The notes: generated by a model from the letters alone, not told the origin. 64,000 nucleotides of DNA from Lamellibrachia satsuma (GCA_033239005.1 BSQZ01000098.1:1122501-1186500), one strand, 5' to 3'. Positions 42,721 to 60,744 are shown, counted from the first letter of the stretch. Program-made: numbers and translations.

Positions 42721-43218
42721 TATAATCACTCCTTGTCATTTCTAATATCTCAGCACAATATTAGTTTCTTCTTGATCTGTTTTTTAGATACTCTTATATA
42801 ATTCATGTAAAATAACTGAAACGTCGTTATATAAGACTTCACCAATATAGTAAATAATTGCAATATGCCGACTGGAAAGTTTCCATAGTTGCGTGTCTTT
42901 GAAGGCAGACTTGTTATTAATTATTTTCCTGTCCATGTGGTCACACACGCCCCGCCGCCTATGGCTGTGCGTTATGAAATGATTACACAAAAGGTTTTTG
43001 TGCGGCTTGTATTCGACTCCAGGACAAAGGCAGACACGTCATACGCAGACATTTCTTGGCGATGTTCCCACAACTAGTGTGGCAGGGCAACGACACAATC
43101 GGCCGGTGGAAAGGGATAAATATATATTATGCAGTATTACTTATCTTAACTTTACTTTATTATTGATTTTAAAACGAGTACTTTGCGTTGTGATCACTTA
43201 GACGTTGTTGCCTATGAT

Positions 43219-43431
43219 TTAATGGTGGTTTGGAGGTTTTGGTTGTGGTGGTGGACGTTGTGATGTTACAGTTGTTGTTGGTGGTACTTTTGTCAGTGGT
43301 GATGGTGTTGGTCTTGTAATTGTAATAGCAGTAATAAATGTAGTAAATAATTCATCAAGTTTTTTTATGGCGTAGTGGTTTGAAAAACTACATTTCACCT
43401 TACCAGTGTATGTAAAAGGGACTTCTCTCAT
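43219..43431 (-). CDS. Pro/Thr-rich exon-like segment, unit 3-4 boundary
   Basis: The minus-strand frame ends TRPTPSPLTKVPPTTTVTSQ then RPPPQPKPPNHH and a stop. An acceptor-like attactgctattacaattac precedes the Pro-rich part. It may be a terminal exon, but low complexity makes this uncertain. Confidence 0.3.
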   Translation of the reverse strand: MREVPFTYTGKVKCSFSNHYAIKKLDELFTTFITAITITRPTPSPLTKVPPTTTVTSQRPPPQPKPPNHH

Positions 43432-45629
43432 GCATTTGTAGCAATCCTAGTATGTCGTGTAACGATTACCCCTGATACTGTCTCAGTGCGTTGTTCGACC
43501 CAAAGCAAATTACATAATGAATCGTACTAAAGTATCCAGGAAGAAATAACCCATTTGGGCATTCTTGTAAAATACGTCTTTAATGATTTTTTATTGGCAG
43601 TAGTGTGTGGCTTACCGACATGTTTTATTGGTCCAAATCTTCATAAATTATCCGCTTTGTATTTCAAACGAACAAAGTATCTCATTAAATATCATAATGA
43701 TCCAGACATAATTTGATATTTTGGATCAGCAACACTTCCACTGTTTGATATGGAATATTACAATTATATTAAATTGATTAAACTAACCGGAAATTAATTT
43801 GTGTTTGAACAATTGGATACATTATACTACGTAACACGTCTGCTTAAAGTTACGTTATATTGGGGTGTGCATGCCAAGCCGTTTACCTTCTATCACAGTA
43901 TTCAAATAAAGGTACTTAAAAACATTAATTGCCCACCATCCGCTAGTGGCCATATTTTTCTTCGTCGCTTCTTAAACCATAGATCAATAGAATCATCTCA
44001 CATTTTTAACTAACCGCCCATTAGTCGCATACCCATCATTTTGCCTTGGAAATAAATTAGTAACATTGGATTATGTCGTGTGTAATGCAATAGTTTGCTT
44101 TGTTTTCTCAATTCATATAAGTTAATGTCCGCCCAAAGTCAAAATGTATTGACTTAGGGCCTACGTGTTTTTTCATACAGCTCACTGTAGCCTGTTTTCA
44201 TCGCACATTCATTGTACGTCTAACGACACCCTGAGGTTGGGTTTTGTGTTCTCTGTTTTATGGTAAAAACAGTACTTGGAAAAAGATAAATTTTGTACCG
44301 CCATTTTCTCGCCGTGGTGATCTACTTTTTATTGAAGAAATCTATATTTCTTGAAGTTCTTTGTGTTTGAAACCTCGTAAATGACGTCAATGTTCAACGA
44401 GTAGAAAACAAAGACTACGGTCGGCGGTGGCAATGGACGACATCGTAGCTTACACTTCGTGCTCTTAACATACGATAGTGAAGCACGCAGACTGGGATAG
44501 TCTGCGCAAAAGCGTACGTTGTTCAGAAGGTGTCGAGAAAAACATAAATCATGTTTTACTTTCGTGGATTGGCACATTACCTCGGAGAGAACACGTAATT
44601 CATCACGTCTTGTGGTGTGCTGAGGTGAAAACTACTTTTTAAGTTAACGGTGTAATTAAAAAAATGGACTTTCGCATACATTCGTAGCGATGCTAGTATG
44701 TTTTGATGCGAGTACGTCGGTATTGTCTAAATGGACAGTGAAGCATGCCAACATGGAAAGTCCAAAAAGCGTGCATTGTTCACCAACTTTTTCTTGGACG
44801 GAAGCCTTTGTGGAGTTTCTTTATGTTTTAATTTATTTCAATCTTTCGCACTTCAAAGTAATATATGTTTTAATGCATGAAGCTGTCCCTTGCTTTCCCC
44901 ACAAGAAACGATTAATTTAATCGTTTTCCCAAACATTTATCAATCCTAGTTGACACTAAGCCTCCGTCTAACATTCAACGAATTGTCTCGCTTTGTTATC
45001 GTGTATCCAAGTATTTCATTCGTCTGTTCTGTCCTGTCATCAACATCAGGTTAATCGATCCGTCATGCGTCGTGCAGGAACGGATTATTAATAAGAGTTG
45101 AATCATTTGTCTAGTTTTAAAGTCCAATAATTGTCAAAGTCTCGTTGCTTGCGTGTAATTTAATCAAATTCGCTTTAGCAATTGTTTATCGTGCTTCTTT
45201 TCACTAATCCTTCAAATTCTCAATATGCTATGACATTCGAATATAAAGCCATTTCGCAAAACACCTTGGTAATGAGATATGTGTTCTCTGAAATGTTGAG
45301 AAAAACAGTTAGGTACATAGAAAAAAATACTATGCACCATACGTCTTTCTCGCTGCTGAGTTCCCGCTACAATGTCGGTCTACTTTTTACTAATGTCATC
45401 TGTACTTGAAGCTTGATGATTAACTATCAGCCTCCTCATGAGTGTTTGACAATTTAGTGTTATGCTGAGGTGGGGAACTTGATTCCTTAACTACACGTCG
45501 AGTCGCACTTTTACAAGACAAGAATTGACTTGATGCTCGAGTTTGTGTTATTTAGAATTTCCCGTGGGACTTCATGATTCAATCGGAGACTTGACACATC
45601 AGCAAGGACTTAAACTATTTACTGAATTG

Positions 45630-45664
45630 TGTGTGCGTGCGTGCGTGCGTGCGTGCGTGCGTGT
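45630..45664. repeat. (TGCG)n microsatellite, unit 4
   Basis: About eight units; a longer run lies at the matching place in unit 5 (48841-48905). Confidence 0.95.
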
Positions 45665-45924
45665 AATTTAGTTATGAGCGAAACTCTATCATTACATCTA
45701 ACCCTAAATTTCGATCGATGTTGTTTTGTCGACAACAGGAAAGTGGTATTACTATGAATACCAAAACAGATTTGCCTCCATCTTGAATAAAATTCGTTTG
45801 CACAGTTTTCGCGCTTTTATTGGAATGGATAAAATCGCTAGACTTGAGTAGCGCAATGGTGGCATGAGACTTGACTGCTTTGTATAGACAACGACTTGAT
45901 ACTTGACTTAAAGATGTATCCTAC

Positions 45925-46163
45925 GCTATGAATCTAATCAAACGTTACACAAACAACAGCCTCACTATTCACCAAGCAAGGTTAGCTAAGAAACATCTTA
46001 AATAGACTGAATGAAAATCAGAAGAAATTCTGGCTGAAGGAAAGGCAGTATTTGTGGCCAGCAAAAGCACTGAGCAGATCTTCAATGTAAGACTATTAAT
46101 ATAAAAAAACATCTGCTTATCCAAATAGACATGATCCACAATTTCACCGACTTGACGAACGCG
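45925..46163 (+). mobile_element. LINE RT relic interrupted by rDNA fragment
   Basis: The plus strand reads ILNRLNENQKKFWLKERQYL and MIHNFTDLTNA, matching 49.17-49.41 kb in unit 5. At about 46163 the LINE stops and 28S-like sequence begins. Confidence 0.65.
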
Positions 46164-46320
46164 ACAAGTCCCGAAGCGATACCCACCCTGTGCAATGTAG
46201 AGGTGCTAAAATCATTTGTAGACGACTTAGGTCTGAGTCGGGGTGTCGAACTTAGTAGAGCAGCCGCCTCACTGCGATCTATTGAGACTAAGCCTTTCGA
46301 CTCGGGGATTTGTCGGCTTC
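46164..46320 (+). pseudogene. 28S rRNA 3'-end fragment
   Basis: The run from about 46205 reads gtgctaaaatcatttgtaga, then cgacttaggtctgagtcggg, then gtagagcagccgcctcactg, cgatctattgagactaagcc and tttcgactcggggatttgtc. This follows the conserved 3' terminus of eukaryotic 28S rRNA (CATTCGTAGACGACCTG ... GTCGGGG ... GCAGAGCAGC ... CGCTGCGATCTATTGA ... CCCTCGA) with about 15-20% changes. GC-rich spacer-like DNA follows to about 46400. It is a dispersed rDNA fragment or the head of a 28S-derived SINE, not a functional gene. Confidence 0.7.
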
Positions 46321-46430
46321 AGACGGGACCCATCCTCGACGACGTCGATCGCAGTGTAGCGCGCGCGGCCGGCCGGCCCGTCCGACCGCCTGTCGGACTT
46401 GGATCGGCATTTTCTTTTTTATTTTTCTTT

Positions 46431-46663
46431 CCAAAAAATTCCTTCTGATGATATATTGACCGAGTGGGCACTTGGTCGTTTTTTATTTGTTCAACAAAAT
46501 TCCTTCTGATAATATATTGACCGAGTTGGCACTTGGTCGTTTTTTTTTCAAAAAATCCTTCGGATGATATATTGACAGGGCGGGCACTTGGTCGTTTTCT
46601 TTTTATTTAAAAAAATTCCTTCGGATGATATATTGACCGAGTTAGCAGAGTCGTTTTCTTTTT
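46431..46663. repeat. Four ~58-bp tandem repeats after the 28S fragment
   Basis: Units contain aattccttc.gat.atatattga followed by cc.agt..gcacttggtcgtttt, at about 46431-46495, 46496-46548, 46549-46607 and 46608-46663. They look like rDNA intergenic-spacer subrepeats or a SINE tail. After them the unit sequence resumes at gatcactgagacgttgttgc. Confidence 0.8.
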
Positions 46664-46902
46664 TGATCACTGAGACGTTGTTGCCTATGGTTTACCGGTG
46701 GTTTTGGAGGTGTTGGGTGTGGAGGTTTTGGTTGTGGTGGTGGACGTTGTGGTATTACAGTTGTTGTTGGTGGTACCTGTGTCAGTGGTGATGGTGTTGG
46801 TAAGGATAGTGATGGTTGTCTTGTAACTGTAATAGCAGTAATAAATGTAGTAAATAATTCATCACGTTTTATGGCGTAGTGGTTTGAAAAACTACATTTC
46901 AC
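46664..46902 (-). CDS. Pro/Thr-rich exon-like segment, unit 4-5 boundary
   Basis: Cleanest copy. After acceptor-like tttattactgctattacag the minus strand reads VTRQPSLSLPTPSPLTQVPP then TTTVIPQRPPPQPKPPHPTP and PKPPVNHRQQRLSD, continuing into the rDNA-like repeats. The acceptor would be compatible with a phase-1 intron. Confidence 0.35.
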
Positions 46903-48840
46903 CTTACCAGTGTAAGTAAAAAAGGACTTCTCTCATGCATTTGTAGCAATCCTAGTATGTCGTGTAACGATTACCCCGATACTGTCTCAGTGCGTTGATC
47001 GACCCAAAGCAAATTACATTATGAATCGTACTTAAGTATCCAGGAAGAAATAACCCATTTGGGCATTCTTGTAAAATACGTCTTTAAATGTTTTTTATTG
47101 GCAGTGGTGTGTGGCTTACCGACATTTTTTATAGGGCCAAATCTTCATAAATTGTCCGCTTTGTATTTCAAACGAACAAAGTATCTCATTAAATATCATA
47201 ATGATCCAGACATAATTTGATATTTTGGATCAGCAACACTTCCACTGTTTGATATGGAATATTACAATTATATTAAATTGATTAAACTAACCGGAAATTA
47301 ATTTGTGTTTGAACAATTGGATACATTATACTACGTAACACGTCTGCTTAAAGTTACGTTATATTGGGGTGTGCATACCAAGCCGTTTACATTCTATCAC
47401 AGTATTCAAATAAAGGTACTTTAAAACATTAATTGCCCACCATCCGCTAGTGGCCATATTTTTCTTCGTCGCTCCGTAAACCATAGGTCAATAGAATCAT
47501 CTCACATTTTTAACTAATCGCCCATTAGTCGCATACCCATCATTCTGTCTTGAAAGAATTATTAGTAACATTGATTTCTGTGTAATGCAATAGTTTGCTT
47601 TATTTTCTCAATTCATATAAGTTAATGTCCGCCCATTGTCAAAATGTATTGACTTAGGGCCTACGTGTTTTTTTCATGCAGCTCACTGTAGACTGTTTTC
47701 ATCGCACATTCATTGTACGTCTAACGACACCCTGAGGATGGGGTTTTGTGTTCTCTGTTTTATGGTAAAAACAGTTATACGTACTTGGAAAAAAGATAAA
47801 TTTTGTACCGCCATTTTCTTGCCGTGGTGGTGGTCTACGTTTTATTGATGACATCTATATTGCTTTAAGTTCCTTCTTTTAAACCTCGTAAATGACGTCA
47901 ATGTTCAACGAATAGAAAACAAAGACTTCGATCGGCGATGGCAATAGACGACATCGTAGCTTACACTTCGTGCTCTTAACATACGATAGTGAAGCACGCA
48001 AAATGGGAAAGTCTGCGCTAAAAAGCGTGCGCTGTTCAGAAAGTGTCGAGAAAACATAAATCGTGTTTTACTTTCGTGGATTGGCACATTACCTCGGAGA
48101 GAATACGTAATTCATCAGGTCTTGTGGTGTACTGAGGTGAAAACTACTTTTTAAGTTAACGGTGTAATTAAAAATGGACTTGTCGCATACATTCGTAGCG
48201 ATGCTAGTATGTCTTGATGCGATTACGTCGGTACTGTCTAAATGGACAGTGAAGCACACAAACACGGAAAGTCTGGCTCTAAAGAGCGTGCATTGTTCGC
48301 CAACGTTTTCGTGGATGGATGCCTTTTGGTGTTTTTTATGTTTTAATTTATTTCGATATTTCGCACTTTACAGTGATATATGTTTTAATGCATGAAACTG
48401 TCCCTTGTTTCTCTCAAGAAACGATGTAATGTAATCGTTTACTCAAATATTTATCAATCCTGATTGACAGTAAGCCTCCGTCTAACATTGAACGAATTGT
48501 CTGGCTTTGTTGACTTGTCTATTTTGTCCTGTCATCTATATCAGGTTAATCGATCCGTCGTATCGTGCAGGAACGGATAACTAACAACAGTGGAATCGTT
48601 TGTCTTGTTTTTTTAAAGTCCAATAATCTCGTCGAGTGCCTGTAATTTCATCAAATTCGCTTTAGCCACTGTTTATCCCGCTTCTTTTTATTAAATCCTT
48701 CAAATCCTCAATATGCTATGACATTCGAATTTCAAACTATATCACAAAACACCTTGGTAATGAGATATATGTTCTCTGAAATGTTAAGAAAAACAGTTAG
48801 GTACATAAAAAGATACTAAGCATCATACAACATCTTGTTG

Positions 48841-48870
48841 TGTGCGTGCGTGCGTGCGTTCGTGCGTTCG

Positions 48871-48905
<35 letters not shown>
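48841..48905. repeat. (TGCG)n microsatellite, unit 5
   Basis: About 16 units with two T-for-G interruptions. Confidence 0.95.
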
Positions 48906-48906
<1 letters not shown>

Positions 48907-49169
48907 AGTGGTTTAGTTATGAGAGCGAAATTCTATCATTACATCTAACCCTAAATTTCGATCGATGTTGTTTTGTCGACAACAAGAAAGTGGTATTACT
49001 ATGAATACCAAAAAACCTTTGCCTCCGTCTTGAATAAAATTCGCTTGCACAGTTGTCGCGCTTTTTATCAGAATGGATGAAAACGCTAGACTTGACTTGC
49101 AATAGTGGCATGGGACTTGACTGCTTCGTATAAGACAACGACTTGATACTTGACTTGAATTTGCATCCT

Positions 49170-50390
49170 ACGCTATGAATCTAATCAAACATCACAAAAA
49201 CATCAGCCTCACTAGTCACCCAAGCAAGTTTGTGCCACGAGACTTCTTAAATAGATTGAAGGAAAATCAGAAGAAATACTGGCTGAAGAAAAAGTAATAT
49301 TTGTGGCCGGCAAAAAGCACCACTGAGCAGATCTTCAATGTAAGACTGATAACATAAAAACATCTGCTTATCCAAAGACATGATCCACAATTTCACTGAC
49401 TTGACGAACGCGTTTTACCTTTATCTGGCACGATGGCTTATGTCAAGAAACTACAATTTTCGACAAAGATTTCAAATAAGTGATACAGGCACTGAACGCC
49501 AACTCAAACAGTACTGTACTTCTCAACAATCAAATTGGATAAATTTTCAGGAAAACTGTACGGCCTCGTCAGGGGGAGAGCCCACTCTGTTTCTGTTCTC
49601 TTCGGCATATTCGTCTAGAATATCATGCAGGAGACCCTCCCATTCTTCCACACCTCCAAATATATTGGTGAAAGGCCAATTTGTAATCTTCGTTTTGTGG
49701 AGGATGTTAACTTAATGGGAGGCAGGAGAATGAACTTCAGGACTCTCTACCAGAGTGAAGAATAGAAAGAGCTAATTGGATGGAAGTTAGCTCAGAGGAA
49801 TGCAAAGTATTGACAACGGTTCCAACCAGAACACATTTATTAACATCATGGTGAACCTTTAGGAAGTAGACAGTTTCAAATATATTGGACCTAACTTAAG
49901 CAAAGATGGCATCGCAACAAAGGAAATCAGAATAATTATAGCAGTGGCTATGTCTTGTATGCCAAGAGTTAATATCATCAGGAAGAACATAGACATCGAC
50001 TTCCATATCAAGCTTAATCTCTACAGAGCACTGGCTGTACCAAACCTCCTCTACGGATGCAACAGCTGGATTCTAACAAAAGGGACAGGGAGATACGTAC
50101 ACGCATTTGAAACGAAATGATTCAGGAGACTCCTCCGCTATTCGTATTCTGGACACAAAACAAACGAAAATGCGAGACAACGGGTGGACCCCTCGCTGGT
50201 AAGTAAGAAACTTTGGTGGCAACAGTGAAACGACGAAACTTCTAGTTGTTTCGCCACATCTCCCAACACAACACCATTTCAAAAACCCATCCTTCAGGTC
50301 ACCCTGGAGGGCAAGAGGAGACGGGGCCGCTAGAGAAAAACTTACTACAAGAATTGACACATCGAGACCCATCACTACACTAGTTATGTG
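49170..50390 (+). mobile_element. LINE pol relic, RT fingers to C-terminus (unit 5)
   Basis: Longest copy of this relic class. In order on the plus strand, with shifts: ISLTSHPSKF, LNRLKENQKKYWLKK, IHNFTDLTNAF, QETLPFFHTSKYIG-like, SKDGIATKEIRI, KLNLYRALAVPNLLYGCNSW (thumb), HAFETK, FRRLLRYSYSGHKTNENARQ and EGKRRRGR. This is the standard order of an endonuclease-RT LINE. No intact catalytic FADD is visible, so it is dead. Confidence 0.8.
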
Positions 50391-50589
50391 AGTTTATTGA
50401 ACATAAGTTGTGATGAATATTTTGACCAACAATTTGAGTAAAAATTAAAACGAACTACCGGGCGATAAAAGGCATGCCGCCAAATAATCGAAAATTCGAT
50501 ACCCATTTGGGTTCGCAGACGTCCGTCATACATGTACATCGTCATAATGACAGCGTCACACTCCAGTGGCTTCTTTCGGTATTGACATG

Positions 50590-51760
50590 TTTGAAGGCTC
50601 GCCGAAGTCGAAAGTATGACATTTCTTTTCGCAACGTTCTCTTGTGGAACTAATCAATCGTTATATCCTGGCCGCGTTCGTTGTGGTTCGTATCTATTTT
50701 ATTCTTCATATTACCGTAATAATGTTCTCTTCGTTATCGCCGAGTGAGAAACATTACAGACACTTGAGGCAACCGAACGCTGATGCACAATACCTATGAT
50801 AACTTGAACGTTATTGTAATTAAGAAACGGAATGGCCTAATCGTGGCGTTACTGTTTACATAGTCTCCATGTGATGTCATTAATCAGCGGTATGTTGCGT
50901 TATGTTCCGATTGAATGTAATGACTAGATATAAAACAGATGAGTAACCTTTGCCACAGGATGTAATCTTAGTGTGAGAGGTGCTAGGGCTGGCAGTCAAC
51001 CGTGTGCAACGGTTGCGGCAGCTACGTTATGTGCAAGTACGGACGTCCCCTTCGCTACACGCGATGCCCCTGGTACAGATGCAACTATGACTGCAGACGC
51101 CGTCGTTGTGTCAGCTCGTGCAACAACTGCTGTGGTACGCGATAAGCATACACCAAAAAGTTAACTTTAAGGTACTGTGTTAGTCGTCATCGTATGAGGT
51201 TATCATTTCCATCGCAGATGATGAAAACAGATTAGTTGATACAACCACGTATATTTTTGTGGTATTCATTCAACGTTATTCCGAGTACAATTATTTGTAT
51301 CCTTTTGTACGTCGCCGTCTTCTGATTTTATCAGTACCATCACATGGGCATTCGTCGCCATAATTATGATGGAAATACATGCATATGAAAATTATGTTTC
51401 GGAGAAAAGGGTTGTGTACATGAAAGTAATCCAACGATTTACGAATTGATATTTTGCCAAGTGGCAGGTACATTCTTCAAAGCGATGTCACACATACGAT
51501 TGTAGTTTCAACCGTTATCACAAATATTATATCTATTTTTATCCTAATATTATTTTACGGGCAATAGTATCATTAATTAATAACTTAATTGCCCGTTTTG
51601 AAGTGACGTTCACTGGTCCATGTTTCCATGCGAAGACAACTGGAACAAGCGAGCCAGTAAGGATAGATCTCCTAACACACGTCAACATGTTCGTTCGTTC
51701 GATCCAGCACGACTATGTGAAGATTCCGCCATAATAAAGCTCCTGCTCTGATGAATCAAA
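50590..51760 (+). pseudogene. Inverted, diverged copy D of the Cys-rich gene (3' exons only)
   Basis: Plus-strand exons in the same order as E4-E6. E4 ends at 50685 (SCGTNQSLYPGRVRC before donor G/gttcgtat). The intron is homologous to that of the array genes. E5 starts at 50959 after acceptor cctttgccacag, includes CNGCGSYVMCKYGRPLRYTR, CPWYRCNYDCRRRR and CVSSCNNCCGTR, stops TAA at 51143-51145, and has donor AAG/gtactg at 51171/51172. E6 starts at 51604 and has AATAAA at 51733-51738. No signal-peptide exon or promoter is found upstream, where LINE relic begins. An in-frame TAG or 1-base loss near 50.98 kb breaks E5. It is a truncated paralog, facing opposite to copies A-C. Confidence 0.6.
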
Positions 51761-51894
51761 GTTCTGTCTGTGTTTGTATGTTAAATACGGCAGCGGCAAT
51801 CCTCAGGAAAAGCTGCCCACGCGTTTTGTTGAGGTAGTCCACATTTTTTACACATACACGTTACAAGTTTGGCGTGTAGACCTTCCCAGTTGTC

Positions 51895-52627
51895 CAGACC
51901 TGGGGCCAAGTACATTGTCATGAGTAAAGTACGAGTACGAGTACAAGTACATTTCCACGAGTACATTCCTCTGAGAACGGGTACGAGAACATTTTCACGA
52001 GTACATCTTGTATGATATTATAATAACTCTGTATAGTAACAATAATGTATTTTAAAGCTAAACTTGTGAATTAATTTGTATAATTCATGAAGAGTTGACT
52101 ATGCAACAGCAGTTGATCAGACTTTTTCATGCAGAAAAAGTGTTCCACGGGACGAATTTGTGAAAATACGTTAATATCACGTAAAAATGAAATCACTACT
52201 AAATGTAACAATAATAATTATTGCAAATCAGTGCCTATTACATTACAATTAATATCATGGTTGTTGCAATATAATTGACATAATAAAAGTGTTTTTAATG
52301 ACCCTGTATTAGAAGACATATAAAACTCAGCTGAGATGCATGCAAGAACATAAAAAACGTTTATTAGATTCATATGCAGGTAATACAATTTGCTACCATA
52401 CTTTTTGAAATTATGGTTGTAGTTGTTAATGATTTTATAAAATAAGAAATGAAATAATTTTCACAATATCATATTAAAAAGTATTCAGATGTACTCGTAA
52501 AATCTGAGTACATTGAACACGAGTATGAGTACGAGTACATGACCACAATTTGTATGAGTACGAGTATTTCAAAATTGTACTCGACTACACAATTACATGA
52601 GTACCATGTACTTCGGCCCTAGGTCTG
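51895..52627. mobile_element. hAT-like non-autonomous DNA transposon (MITE), 733 bp
   Basis: Terminal inverted repeats: the left end starts cagacctggggccaagtaca, and the right end read inward starts cagacctagggccgaagtac. The flanking 8 bp are cagttgtc (51887-51894) and caattgtc (52628-52635), an 8-bp target-site duplication with one mismatch, which is typical of hAT. Subterminal gagtac/gtactc words are abundant at both ends. No transposase frame. It sits just downstream of gene copy D. Confidence 0.85.
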
Positions 52628-52779
52628 CAATTGTCATAAAAATGGTGTTCGTTCTAAGTTTACCTCTGCTTGAGCTTCCACAAATGTTGTATGTGGTTTT
52701 GCATAATTTACTATTATCAGTAATGGTAGTACTAATACAGTTTCCTTACAAGTAGTACTACTATTATTATCAACTTACC

Positions 52780-52930
52780 ACTTCCATCACTACCAACACC
52801 ACCACCACCATTACAAACACAGTCATCGTCACCACTACTGTCTCAAGCACCGCCACCAACAACTCTATCAGCAATACAACTTAACAACACAACCACAGTT
52901 AAAACATGCAACAATGTTTAGTGGTGACAA
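52780..52930 (+). other. Pro/Thr-rich exon-like segment near copy D
   Basis: The plus strand reads PLPSLPTPPPPPLQTQ, then SSSPLLSQAPPPTTLSAIQL and a stop after KTCNNV. It lies downstream of copy D's E6, as the Pro-rich segment lies downstream of E6 in the array units. The association is therefore conserved in the inverted copy, although coding is unproven. Confidence 0.3.
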
Positions 52931-53234
52931 CGCAAGTACACCTTGCAGTAACAGTTATCAAGCATAGTTACGAAACTTAATTAAAATTAAGCGAACCACT
53001 GTCTACAATTAAGCTTGTGTACATCCGACAACATCTGATACTCCTAATTATGTTCACTGTGATGAGGTGCTCGTTTAATGTTATACACGTTTTCGTCTGG
53101 AGAAGCGTTGCAAACCTTATTTCAAACATATGCCCGCTATCCGGTACGATATATTTTGCAGTGCAATACATAAAGTATAACATATGACTGCGTTGAAAAG
53201 TTCTCCTCATTTGACAAACCTTAAAGAGACATTG

Positions 53235-59016
<5,782 letters not shown>

Positions 59017-59147
59017 TCCAATGGCAATTAATGTTCTTTGACTTCGTCGCTGATTTTGTAGGGGAAATATCGTTGGATTTAGATCTCTATGTAAGGAGTG
59101 TCTTCATCAGTGCTGCCACATAGCGGACGTATTAACACTAACCACCA

Positions 59148-59657
59148 GTGGATCCACTCACCATGTCAAATGATTTTGTTTACTCGACAATTGGTCAACA
59201 CAAGAAATGTCCAGCAAGTGATCACGATTTATTATGCAAATGTAATAACTACTTCCGACAGCATCCTCCCGTTGAACTAATTAAATCTAGGGCTCATCCT
59301 ACAGTCATGTCAAGTTACAATTTTCTTGGGGGCACTGGTATGTTCAAAATACAATTTTCTTGGCCTCGGGGGCACTGGTATGTTAAAAATTTTACCCAAG
59401 GGCAAGGCGATGTCAATGGGCACGTGGGTTCTCTTCTATCCAGCACTTTGTGGAAAGCATGGAACACGTACATCATAACCGGTGAATTAATAGCTTCTGA
59501 TATGTTTTCTCATATTCCAAGTAGAAAAAAATATGAAGCTAATTTATATGCAAATTGTCTTGCGAACTGGTATGTAAATAGCTATTGTTGCGAATATATC
59601 CTGCATTCGCATGTTTGTAAGGTTTCACTTCCACATAACATAGTCTCACATATCTGA
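59148..59657 (+). other. Unrecognised 169-codon open frame
   Basis: An ATG-initiated frame of 169 codons upstream of, and divergent from, TMEM237. It contains an internal imperfect duplication of about 35-45 bp around 59320-59390 (acaattttcttggg...gggggcactggtatgtt). There is no signal peptide, domain or splice evidence that I can identify. Composition is ordinary (Ser, Asn, Tyr, His). It may be a chance frame or a fragment of a mobile element. Confidence 0.25.
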
Positions 59658-59659
59658 AC

Positions 59660-60272
59660 TGTAACATGAGTTGGTGTCACGCCAGGTCTAATATATGTGC
59701 CAAATGTTATGAAAATCTGATGGGGGAACATTCCTGTTTGATTTTATATTATTTATATTATTTATATAGGCTAACCTTCAGTCCAGAGGGTATGTACGGG
59801 GACGTTATTGCATGAAATCTGAAGAAAAACGTATTCAATACGCTTATGTTGTATGATAAGAATTTCTTTAAACTAGAAACTGGTGGTCATCATCATAGAT
59901 CCAATTCATTTAATATTGTATAAATTCCAAATTCACAATTTACCGACATGCTGCGCAGTGGAAGATTTTAACAGTAGCACTCTGGACATTTCTTACATAA
60001 AACACAAAATATGGACATCGCCACCAGTAGGCCTTTCTGTCATTTGCCCCCCCCCCCCGTCATTCTGCATGATTCCCCCATCCTACCTTAGCCTCATATT
60101 TACTAAGCGAAAATAATTTTTTTTCAGTGCTTGTGTAGCGAATTTCCACTGGTCAGACTTACAAACCAATGTGCAAGAAGCCACCCTCATAATGCCACCC
60201 ATCTCGACACCCAGGGGGATAATGCCATACCAAAGCAGTGGGGTTTGCCACCAGAGCCCCATGGAGCACATG

Positions 60273-60367
<95 letters not shown>

Positions 60368-60740
60368 TTAGGGTCACCATGAGAGAATTGTTGAACAATT
60401 TATTTAATATCTATAAGTATAAGGTAAGCCTGGGCGGAACATTTTTATTGGGAAATTTCCTCTTCGGCGAAAGAGAGAATTATCAGATTTAATTGGGGCA
60501 CTAAGAGAGAAATTTACATATTTTCTACGGACACAGAGAGAAAAATGGCCAAAATAGGGTTTTTGCGCGGCACATACATGTATACCTCAGTATAGGGAGT
60601 AACCCCCCCTCGGGTCTCGACACTGATGAGGACCACGGGTTTGGGGACACAAAACAATAATACTATGTAGGCTTCGAAGATAATATAGAATGAAGTTATT
60701 GGCATCATCAGGAAGCATATCTACTAAAAATATCATGTCC
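59660..60740. other. Noncoding interval with poly-C and (GA)n
   Basis: No gene seen. It contains a C run near 60047-60057 and the (GA)n tract; frames through (GA)n (alternating Arg-Glu) are artefacts. Confidence 0.5.
60280..60364. repeat. (GA)n microsatellite
   Basis: About 42 GA units with no interruption. Confidence 0.97.
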
Positions 60741-60744
60741 GAAA

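Larger units (their letters stand above)
43429..46920. repeat. Array unit 4 (~3.5 kb, diverged, without peptide exons)
   Basis: Starts at the unit-start motif and follows the unit plan in abbreviated form: a segment like 24.6-25.6 kb, then a jump to a segment like 20.7-21.8 kb, then the LINE relic. The peptide gene is absent. It is closely similar to unit 5. No gene is seen between 43.43 and 45.9 kb. Confidence 0.75.
46921..50395. repeat. Array unit 5 (~3.5 kb, diverged)
   Basis: Near-duplicate of unit 4 (43.43-46.16 kb) up to the LINE relic, which here runs on uninterrupted to 50.39 kb. No peptide exons. I see no gene in 46.92-49.17 kb. Confidence 0.8.
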
